Assembly (NCBI GenBank): GCA_019137255.1
Contig: WPDH01000081.1
Location: 1 to 64,000, forward strand
Length of the DNA: 64,000 nucleotides
Direction: 5' to 3'
DNA from: Corinectria fuckeliana
Lineage: Eukaryota; Ascomycota; Sordariomycetes; Hypocreales; Nectriaceae
Made by a program: the position numbers and the translations under genes. The notes under the pieces are model-generated. The model was given only the letters and a program-made list of their open reading frames with translations. It did not search any database and was not told the origin of the DNA. This document shows positions 45,901 to 54,900 of this stretch, one piece after another; the stretch's first letter is position 1; the number at the start of each line of letters is the position of its first letter.

Positions 45901-46710
45901 CTTCTGCTTCTTCATGGAAAAGTAGCTGCTCGCGCGAAAAGCTTTCGGGGCTGTCTTGAGCGACTCGGTCGAGCGGTTCTTGTCGACCTGCTCAACAGTC
46001 AGGCCGTGGCGCTGGCGGGTCCTGCTAAGCTTGAACGAGGCGGTGCTCTCTGAGCGCTCACGCCCCGAGGCGTTTTCCTTGGCTGCATCGGGCTTTCCCA
46101 TGGGGGACGGCGATCGAGAGGCTCTCCACGACCGTTTGGCGAAGCTGGCAAACGAGCTCGTCGACGTGGTCTTGTGCAGCGGCTTGGGATCCCCAAGGCT
46201 GGATGAGCCGGCGCCAAAACTCATGTCGCCCGCCGAGGTGGTGGGACGGGGAGGCGTGTCGTCGTGAGCATCCCCGCCGGTGAGCGAGTTGGGAAGCCAT
46301 CGAGGGCGCTCCACCAGGGAGTTCGTCCTGGTTCGTGCGAGCTTTGTCTTGGATTTGGCCTTTGTGTTAGGTCGCGGTGTCTCAACCGGGACCTCTTCGG
46401 TGCGGATTGTCGGGGCCGGCAAGTTCGGATCAGTCTTGGTTCCGGCGAGGAAGACAGAGGTGTCGAGCGAGAAGTCGGAGTTGAAGGAGGGCACATCGAA
46501 GTCCGGGAGGCTCGGGAGGGACGAGAGAGTCTGGCCACCGAGAGGGCGCTGGTGGTGGTGGTGGTGCTGCTGCTGCTGGTTCAAGGAGAAGGTCGGGGCG
46601 GGTCTGTCGAGCCCCGACTGGAAGGAGAGCAAGTCTGGGCTGGAGCGAGAGCGAGGAAAAGCGGTCGAGGGATCCACGGCCGGAGCCATAATCATGGTAG
46701 AGGCTCCCAT
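42956..46710 (-). CDS. large DUF1765-family protein of unknown function
   Basis: A 1232-residue protein from exons 46710-44105 and 44048-42956; the single intron (GTAAGG...TCTAG) joins DEVDA to KIFNLVAGRLRTTWAHYLYL in frame. Residues 1-330 are Ser/Thr/Pro-rich with a Gln-His run (QQQQHHHHHQ) and look disordered. The middle, roughly 340-870, is a helical domain with Trp-rich blocks such as NKWWTVMLEMLEGHSPQPL, ILGDQFMPPGLPLIEKARSP and YIDWTFWFDVCKRIMSSFN, which I assign to the fungal DUF1765 family. The C-terminal 360 residues carry more Ser/Pro-rich sequence and a final conserved-looking block (GLYTKNVVYIGRSLAEWAQIV). No enzymatic motif seen. Fungal members have been placed at cell-polarity or septation processes only by inference, and I make no functional claim. 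Confidence 0.8.
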
Positions 46711-49700
46711 CGGGTGCAGGGAGTGTCAAGGAGCGTCGGTTTGCTCCTTTGGCGTTGCTCTCGGTTTGGCTGCTTCTTTTTTCTGGTTTGCTCCTGCGGG
46801 CTCTCCTGGTGGGTAGGAAAGCCGACCGATTCACAGAAGCAAAGCCGCTATTAGATCAACATCCCTCCGACGTTCTCTGACCGGCAGAGCAATGGTAATA
46901 GCTGGGTCTGGATCGCGATGGGGAGACGGATTGGATGGATTCGGGAGGAGGAAGCTGGCTTGGGTCAACCAGACGGACGAGGACGAGATTGTTTCCCCAG
47001 TCGCCAGTGACTGCAAGAAGTCGTTTTGGCTCTGGTACCTAGCCCCAGGCGCTGGTGCTGGTGCTGGTGCGTGCTGGACTGCTGGACTGCTGGTGCCGGC
47101 GCGACCTCCACTCCACAGCTCAAGATCGCCACGGACTGGCCGGGGGCGGAGTGGAAGTGTGATGGACAAGGGGGGAGACCAGGGGAAGATGCAGTAATAG
47201 TACGAATAATTTTAGGTTGTGAACTTGTGAAAGTACATGGATGTATCAATTATGGCAACGGGTGGGAACTAAGGGACCTGCACTAGCCCCGGAAAAGTAG
47301 TGTTGATGATGGCGAAGCGCTGAGCGTAAGGTTGAGCAGCAAAATTAGAGGAGAAGAAGCGATCTTTGGTGGTGGTGTGGTCGTCGCTGTGCGTGGGCGC
47401 CAACGCGGACCTAAAAACTGACGACACAGCTGGCGCCAGGGAAATGAAGACATCGACGTCTCGGGCAAGGCGTCAAGTCGGAGCGCCAGCGCGGGGGCGG
47501 GTTGGCTTTACTACGAATACGCACGGAAGACACAGCAGAGAGAGGAAGACACTGAGAGGCACGATTGGATTGGGTTGTTTGAGGGAGTGGAAAGCAACTG
47601 AACTTGCGGGCTGAGCATGCTGTGCGTGCAAAGTACGGTGGTGCGTCCCGCGTCGCTGTGCGTTTCGGAGGTCCACACATCCGCGCTGGAGGATCGCCCT
47701 AACCTTGACCAACAGATCATTGATCAACAACAAGCAGGGCGAAAGCGAGGCAAGGCAAGGCAAGGCAAGGCAGAGACAACGCAAGAGCATGGTTACTATG
47801 TATGCAAGAGGGAAACGCACGCCCACGCCAACGGGACGGACGAACGCGATGCCACCTACTAGTATATTCGTAATATGCAACTACGGTACCGGGATAGACC
47901 TAGACGGCGCATACTCATGTGCACATCCATCCATTACTGTGCACCCGGAGCACTCGGGACTCCGTGGGTTGATTACTTCCCGACTTCGTATGGACACAAT
48001 ACGACCAACAAATTGGATGCTAGAGCTGGAGCACAGCAGCGGGATTTCATCATTCATCTGAACAGTGCTTCTTCTGCCTTGGCTGCTATGCCTCTCTCTT
48101 TGCATTGATGGATTTCCTACCGGTATTACCGAACAAGACTTCCCGAAGGCTGTGGCCTTTGTCTCGGGATTAACAACTGCAACATGTCTATCTCTGCGTT
48201 TGACTTCCAGGTTGTCTCATTCCATCCCTTTCAATACTCGGCGAAATACGTTCCCAGGTCCTCATTCCCAGCCCTCTGGGAATTCCCCCATCTCAAACAA
48301 TATTGGATCATCTCAAGAACTGGAGACAAATACGAACCAATCACAGTGTACTTCACACTCCGTGTACTACGACATTGGCTGATGTTCTTTTGTCTCTCTC
48401 TCTCGGGGGGGCATGAAATGGGGGCACTCCAATCCCCTAGCCGCTAGCTCCAGCCTCCGCTGGTTTGGCACGTTGGTCGCTGGTAGCTATCTACATAGTA
48501 CAGCACTAGGTAGCTCCCGACAGCATGCATACAAAGTATATGGCCCTCGAGGACGGTTAGCGAGTGGGCAACATGGGTGTCATGGTTCCATCATAGGAAC
48601 TGGGCCCCGAATCATCCGTGGGCAGAGAGAGAGGTTGGTTCTAGGCGTTCTCGCTACCGCAGTGAAGGCCGACCTAATTAACCTAACAACACATCCATTG
48701 GAACCGCTCGCGGACAGTTTGACTGTCACTTTTCCAAATCGCCCCAGTTTACACACGTCTCCAGTGGGAGAGATCGTGGAGACACAGACCCGTCGTCCTG
48801 TGCATGCATGTGCTGTCCGAATAGACGAATCGCAATACTTTCCAAACTGCGGTGTGGAACAAGAACAGCCAGCCCAGCCAGCCCAGCAACCAGCCAGCCT
48901 CTTTCAGAGCCGCCAGCACAAAGGCCGAGTCCATCTGGGCATGCAGTGCATAAATACCTACCTAGGTACCTATACATAGTATATTGACCGCCGGCTCTTG
49001 GCCCTGTACAATGGCCAAGCAATTTCATCCAGACTCCTCCCTCATTCGACCTTTCTCTTCCCCGAAGCCCGAGCTCCGATCTCCGATGGCAATGACAGAG
49101 AAAGGGTTCAAGTGACGGAGACCTTGTCACTTCTACCCTGAGCAAATGATTAGTTCGGACCAGTAGCTGATCATTGCATCTGGCGTAGTGCTGTGCTGTA
49201 CTGTATATGCTACTGCACCGGGCGTACTTTGTACATATAGCCAGGTCATTTTATCAGCCGCCCCCCACGGTCGAAGTAGGTACCGCTACGTACCTTTGGG
49301 CCAAGCAGCTGAGAAGCTGGGTCGATGATATTGCCCTGAATGGTTTAAACCCGTTCTAAACGTCGTTACCAGAGAGGACTCGGAGACGGATGAGACAAGA
49401 TGACGGCACACTTAATTTCACAACGCAAATCCGCGGAGTGGCCATATCATATCTCCAAGCCCCATCCCCGTAACTCCAGTCTCTTTGTACGTACCTGGGT
49501 ACGTGCGATGTCTGACCCATGTGCGGAGACCGCTTCCACCTCTTTGTGTCACACGAACTGGCCCAGTTCCGCGCCCGATAATGGAGAATACACTTCTCCA
49601 TACCTTATTTATGCGCTGAGATATTAAGACTTGAAAGCATGTCGTGAAACCGCATGGAATGCAGCCAGCCAGCCATTGGCCAATGCTTCCGGGAAGAACC

Positions 49701-51793
49701 TCGCGCACTCGACGTCTCTTTTGTTATCAGGCTTATTCTGCAGCGTTTTGTTTTTGCCGACTTACATATGCATCCGCATCCGCATCCGCTTCTGCTTCTG
49801 CTTCCGCGTATGCTTATCGCCCGTTGCGGTTCCCTGGCTCAGCTCGGTGAGGGCCTATCTACATAGTACATTAGCAGGGTCTCCACCTGTTTAACGGTCG
49901 ACGAGGGGCCTTGTTGACGAGCCATGAGCCGGCCAGCTGTACTATGTATATTGCCTGATCTCGCCCACCGCTCGCCAGTGTTGCCGTGGCCCGGGTTTCC
50001 ATAGGAAGAGGGGAAATATTGTCTTGGCCCATTGCCTACCTACATAGCATGTACGTTTTCAGTGGTATTGCTTGGTTTCAGTGGTACAGGTACCTAATTA
50101 GCTCGCTTCCTCGTTCCTTGCCCGGCTGAGCCCCTAATGCAGAGTTCCAAGTTGATGGGGCCGCCTCGGCGCCTGCACATTCCATAGTTACGCCTTTCTA
50201 CTTCAAGGTACCTTTTGCCTTCCTGTGCCCAAAGCAGCGGGCGTCCCCCTCGCATGTTGGAGTGCGCGTTTCCGCTCTTTGCCAGCTTATTACGAAGTAG
50301 TCGGCGCCTGTTGGTGTTCGATGGTCGCAACCTGAGACGCTCTGGGTGGGTGCTCCTAGAGAGTTGCATCATCCTTGCGTTAATGGGGGGCCACTTGCCC
50401 TTCAGTCGGCCTTCTGGAAGACCCAATATGTCAGATTGGTGAATGAGAACAGACCAAGCCAGCTGAGCGCTCTGTGGGGCCATAGGGTAATTTCAGCTGA
50501 TGCCGCCCAGGCGGCTATGGCCGGTCAGATCGAATTGAACACGAGGCCAAGGGCGACCAAGATGAGCCCGCAACAGCAGAGGCTCACTCAGCAAGGTGGT
50601 CTGCCGGAGCCAGCCAGCCCATGCATGAAACGTCCAAAACGACAACGCCATCATCTCATAACTTGATGGAGCGCAACAGTATTATCACACAGCAGATAAT
50701 ACGAAGTCGCGGCTGCAATCGCACAATCACAATTGGGCTTCACTCTGCATGTAATGTCACCCTATCTTCATGCACCAGTTGTCTTTTGGATGTAAGAACA
50801 TAGGTGTTTGGTAATAGTAGGGTGTTTCAATCTTGGCACGTTGAAATTTTCCTTCAGCAACTAGGGCACAGGGAGAACCCGTTGCTGTACACACAAATGC
50901 CGTTTTGGGGATGTTTACATGCACGACAATCACTTCATGCTTACCGTTGCCGCAGGATGCTAGGCCATCGGCTGCCCTAGATCGGGTATCCCGACGTTGG
51001 TCAGGGTCTGGATTCCAATGCCAGCAGACGTAGGCATGAGAAAATGCGCTTGGTCCATGGCGACGAGTGTTGAGACACGTAAGCGTGCGTTCAGGTGGTA
51101 GGCTCGTCGATTTGCTTCGATGTCCTGTTTCTTGACATTCTCGGATGTTGAGGAAAGTGAAAATTTCAACGCGACCGTGGACCAGATGATATGGTATGTC
51201 TTTGATTACGTAATCTCACTCGACAAGCGTTCAACCGCCATCTCCAGCTCACACACCACGGCCCACTATGCCCAATTTATATGTCTCGGCCGTGCATACT
51301 AGTAATTCGGCCGCTCCCACGTGTGTAGAAACACCAGCAGAACGAAGAAACAATGGTAACTTTGAGTTGTCGAATACGCTTCTTTCTTAGACTTCATGCA
51401 GGTCAGATTTACCCTTTAAGCGCATCGCATAATCTAGTTGCTGGACCCGGGGTTTGAACCATGGTTGGAGCATATCTAAATATCTGCTTCGTACATACTC
51501 CGTAGTAGTAACACTGATTGGAAACTTCCTCACCTTGGAATATTGAACCCAAGAGGCTCACACTGTTCACACTGTTCACACTGCAAGCAAAAACACACTT
51601 GGTCTCCCAATACTGCCCCAAATGTTCTGGCGCTGGATTGATATACCATCATTGCCCGCGGCGCTTTGCAACCAAGAGGTAGGCCTAGGCTACAGGGTGG
51701 GATCCAGTCCCTGAAACTGGCCAGCCACAAGCTTGCCGTGATGACGTCACTGGCCAATCAATTTTGAAAAAGGAGCTCTGAAGTATCTAGGCC
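46711..51793. other. gene-free stretch before the repeat block
   Basis: Five kilobases with no supported gene on either strand. It starts with the CT-rich leader of the DUF1765 gene. Structures noticed are an AAGGC pentanucleotide repeat (47748-47772), a CCTACCTAGGTACCTA palindrome-like motif at about 48957-48973, CATCCG/CTTCTG runs at about 49770-49806 and three CACTGTTCA units at about 51559-51585. Open frames up to 188 codons (48413-48979) lack any recognisable content. Confidence 0.5.
47748..47772. repeat. AAGGC pentanucleotide repeat
   Basis: About five tandem GGCAA units in the gene-free stretch; a simple microsatellite. Confidence 0.8.
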
Positions 51794-51795
51794 TA

Positions 51796-52005
51796 CAGGT
51801 CACAGGGATTACATATGTTAAAAGGTGGTGCCTTTACAGGTCACTTTGCCACCACCACTCACTATAGGCTGCCTTAATTAAATTGTTAAGAGCTAGGTAC
51901 CTTTACTAGCAGATATAACATAAATTAGCTCTGATCTAGGTATATTTACTTATGACCGAAACTGGGGCTTTTACCGCACTTAACATTTGTAATCCCTGTG
52001 ACCTG
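51796..52005. mobile_element. MITE-like element 1 (210 bp, TA flanks)
   Basis: The left end CAGGTCACAGGGATTACA and right end TGTAATCCCTGTGACCTG are perfect reverse complements, and the match extends to about 25 of 26 bases. The element is flanked by TA on both sides (51794-51795 and 52006-52007), the duplication made by Tc1/mariner-type transposition. No coding capacity. Its right TA is also the left TA of the next element. Confidence 0.75.
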
Positions 52006-52007
52006 TA

Positions 52008-52298
52008 CGGAGGGCCCTTTCAAAAGTCGTGTCCCACGCTAAATGCGCCACACCCCTTCATCCCTGTCAGTGACCTGAGATACAACATACGCTATTCAGC
52101 TATCACAGACTGCCCGCTAACTCCCCTATACTTCCAGGGGCTATAGTGAGCTTAGGCCTCTAGAGCCTGGCTGTATGCCACTGTAAATTTAGCGATTCTT
52201 AGCGAGCTGTGAAGGAAGTAATATACTCTGCGTACCTTGCTGTCACGTGACGTGATCAGAGCTTCTTTTTAGGATATGACTTTTGAAAGGGCCCTCTG
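52008..52298. mobile_element. MITE-like element 2 (291 bp, TA flanks)
   Basis: Terminal inverted repeats CGGAGGGCCCTTTCAAAAGT at the left and, reverse complemented, CAGAGGGCCCTTTCAAAAGT at the right, continuing for about 27 bases with few mismatches. TA lies on both sides (52006-52007 and 52299-52300). The interior has no open frame. It shares its end and sub-terminal sequence (cgctaa...cacccc...gtcagt) with element 3, so both belong to one family. Confidence 0.75.
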
Positions 52299-52303
52299 TA
52301 CTA

Positions 52304-52615
52304 CAGAGGAGCATTTTAAAAGTCCTGTCCTAAGCTAACAACACTATATCCTCACACCCCTGTTAGTTCCCTAGGGATACACAGCCTTTAGGGCGGCCCA
52401 CCTGTTACCTTCTCTATAGACTCTATATTTATAGGGGTCTCTAGAGGCTATAAATGCCTATAGCAACCTGCTAAGGACTGTTTTATACGCTATATTGTTA
52501 ACTATTATAGGGGTGCTAAGAGTCGTAATATACCTTATGTACCTAGCCTTACTCTAATTGGCTGTTCTTAAATTGTGGCTGAATATTAGGACAAGACTTT
52601 TAAAATGCTCCTCTG
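52304..52615. mobile_element. MITE-like element 3 (312 bp, TA flanks)
   Basis: Terminal inverted repeats CAGAGGAGCATTTTAAAAGT (left) and its complement at the right end, with one transition over about 27 bases. TA on both sides (52302-52303 and 52616-52617). Same family as element 2 but more AT-shifted, as expected if it lies inside the mutated block. Only three bases separate the two TA duplications. Confidence 0.75.
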
Positions 52616-52805
52616 TATAACCACAGAATTAGACACACCTCTATTTAAATAACTTACACCTCCTAGCTAAATCAGGGAAAGTATAGTCCCACCCAGATTA
52701 TATAATAACACTCTCCTTTAGATTTAGACCCCTAGAGTCTTATAACCTAGTAATAGACCCTCTGAAGCTTGTTGCCTAAGTAACAGCTTTAGCTAAGGCT
52801 CTGCT

Positions 52806-53140
52806 AGGTAATTCTGTTAACATAAGCAATAGCAAAAAACGCGCTTTTCGCTATGTTAGAAAACGCACATAAAGGCAGGTTAAATAGCTGACTTTCTAGA
52901 AAGTGATTATATTATAGGTATAGCTAGAGTTCTACTAAGTAATTTAGTTAAACTAAGCTTTTACCAGGTAATTCTGTTAGCTAAAACAATAATAAAAAAT
53001 ATGCTTTTTACTGTGTTAAAAAACATATATATAAGCAGGTTAAATAGCTGCTTTTCTTAAAGGTTTTTATATTATAAGTGTAACTAAGGTTCTGCTAGGT
53101 AATTTAATTAAGCTGAGCTTTTGCCGGGTAATAGTGATAT
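52806..53140. repeat. tandem repeat, 160-bp period, about two copies
   Basis: AGGTAATTCTGTTA at 52806 recurs at 52966 and, as GGGTAAT, at 53126, giving a period of 160 bp. Between them GCTTTTCGCTATGTTAGAAAA, GGTTAAATAGCTG and GTTCT-x-CTA-GTAATTTA recur in order. The differences between units are mainly transitions, fitting RIP of a duplicated unit. Confidence 0.7.
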
Positions 53141-53380
53141 TAAAAAAAACAGTGAAAATCGCGTAAATAAGCTGCCTAGTAAAATAACCTGTTAGGTGGC
53201 TATAGCAGCTGTGATAGCAGCTGTGACTACAGCTGTGACAGCTTAGGCGGATAGCTACTTAGAATAGCTAGGTTTGCAGGGGATAAGAAGGGAATTAGAC
53301 TACTAAAATTATACATGTTAATACTCTATAATCCTCCTCTGTAGTAAGAAACGCCTAACTACTAGTCTTTTAGCACCTAG

Positions 53381-53581
53381 GCTAATAGTAAGCTGACTAA
53401 GAGTATTAATAGTAGTGTTAAGGCTGCTGCTAAGGCGATTAAGGGTAGGAATAGTAGCACTAAGGCTGCTGCTAAAGCTACTACTAAAGCTGCTACTGTG
53501 GCTATAATAGCCACATCTTGTGATACTATTATTACCGCTCTTAGCTCTCTTAATTTTATCGCTAAGGCATTTAGCAGCTAA
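53381..53581 (+). pseudogene. Ala/Lys/Ser-rich open stretch, no start codon
   Basis: 66 codons without a stop inside otherwise stop-filled DNA, ending at TAA 53579-53581. The sequence is repetitive in character (VKAAAKAIKG, TKAAAKATTKAATVA). There is no ATG, and the frame upstream is broken by TAG codons that could derive from Gln codons. Probably the C-terminal end of a decayed transposon or other repeat-encoded protein. Function unknown. Confidence 0.3.
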
Positions 53582-53997
53582 CTCTTATAAGGTTACTTCT
53601 AGCTGTCTACACCTGTTTTTACCTGTGTTTTTCTACTCTTTCTCTTTAAGGCTGTTAGGGCTTGTTTTAGGTTAGCTACTTCCTAAGCGCTAAGGATTTA
53701 GCTAGATAGTATAGTTAGAGGGCTTAGGTTAGTTAGAATAGTTAAGAAGGTAAGGTTTTTAGAGTCTGGGATTATAATTAGTAAATTGTGAATTTTACTG
53801 TGTTTTTTAATAATAAGAGGGTTAGGTTCTAATTGTATAAAAAGTATTACCTCTTACCTTAGCTACTAGCTTATATTAGCTGCTAAGATTATTAAAGGGC
53901 TAGGAATTAACATATAGTATTAAAATATAGCTATTAGTATTAATTAATAAGTTTAAGCAGTAAAAACAGCTCTCTCTTTATATAAAGAAGCAGCTTA

Positions 53998-54381
53998 TAA
54001 TATGGAATTAACTATATTAGGGGATGTATAGAGTAAATACTGCTAGGGGGAAGAATCCCTACTTGTGTGATTAAGATACCTAAAGCTTAGGAGTAAGATA
54101 GTAAGGTAATAAGATGATAATTCTTCTATCTATTCTAGTGATAATCTTTCCCTTTATATAAGGGAAAGTCTTAGGGTACTCTCTAGGTATTCCCTAAGAA
54201 ATCTCTAGATAGGTCCTAGGATTTCCCTAGGACTATCCTAGGATTTCCTAGGATAATTCTTAGCCTAATTAGTAGGAGATTTCTCTTCTTATTATAGCTA
54301 CTCTCTAGTGGCTCTCTCTAGGGTTATAGCCTAAGCTGTTGCTAGATGGTAATAGCTCTCTATCTAGCTTATTCTGTAATA
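53998..54381 (-). repeat. LTR (downstream copy in transcription sense)
   Basis: 384 bp, aligned without gaps to 62142-62525. The two copies differ at 28 positions by my count, all transitions. Preceded by target-site copy GCTTA at 53993-53997. Confidence 0.9.
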
Positions 54382-54493
54382 AATCCTTATAATAAAAGAA
54401 AAGTATGCTATTCTTAGTGTGTCTATATTAATTACGGCTGGGCTGTTTCCCACACTAGTGGGAGTTTTATTAATAGTTATATATATAATTTCC

Positions 54494-54900
54494 TTAAGGG
54501 GTTATAGTCCCTGATAGGGCTGTTATAAAGAGCTGACACTTTAGTTCGCGGGTTAAGGTGCTTAGGACAGGGTTAGTAAAGCGGGTGTGTTTAAGTGATA
54601 AGCTAATAAGAGTGTTAATTTCTTGTTGCATATTAGGCTAAAGCTGGCGTGCTAAGTTAATATAAGTATAGCTATCTGCTAATCTTCTAATCTTATTAAG
54701 GGCTTCTTAGGCTCTATTAATTAGGGTGAGTAACTACTAGAAGGTTATTTTAGTAATTTGCTTAAGTATTTCAGTGAGGATTATAAAGACCTTAATTTTT
54801 CTGATAATAAATATGGTCAGCTTATAGATGTTAGTTTATATTAGCCTAGTTATATTATTAAAGCTTATAACAGGAGTGTGAGTATTTCCCGCTGGGGGAG
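54494..54900 (-). pseudogene. decayed third reading frame downstream of pol
   Basis: One minus-strand frame stays coherent for about 130 codons, interrupted only by TAG/TAA. Readable parts include PPAGNTHTPVISFNNITRL, EALNKIRRLADSYTYINLAR, NMQQEINTLISLSLKH and NPVLSTLTRELKCQLFITAL, ending at TAA 54496-54494. It lies between the expected end of pol and the downstream LTR, where an extra ORF would sit. I do not recognise the family. It could be an extra element-encoded protein or a relic of a nested element. Confidence 0.4.

Larger units (their letters stand above)
52618..53992. other. AT-rich RIP-decayed flank left of the LTR element
   Basis: AT-rich DNA with almost no open frames, depleted of CA and CG dinucleotides. 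It contains a 160-bp tandem repeat and one Ala/Lys-rich open stretch, described separately. Otherwise unrecognised repeat relics. Confidence 0.7.

Noticed and set aside
39048..47000. Possible secondary-metabolite cluster suggested by a Zn2Cys6 regulator near enzyme genes
   Set aside because: No synthase, transporter, P450 or methyltransferase genes occur nearby; neighbours are housekeeping or unknown.
48413..48979. 188-codon plus-strand ORF in the gene desert
   Set aside because: No recognisable domain and composition like translated non-coding DNA.
51425..51470. Minus-strand GGTTCAAACCCCGGGTCCAGCA resembling a tRNA T-arm and 3' end
   Set aside because: No complementary 5' acceptor strand or anticodon stem could be found upstream; probably chance or a very decayed tRNA-derived fragment.
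52806..53140. CRISPR-like regular repeats
   Set aside because: Only about two long units with no short repeat-spacer structure, and the host is eukaryotic.
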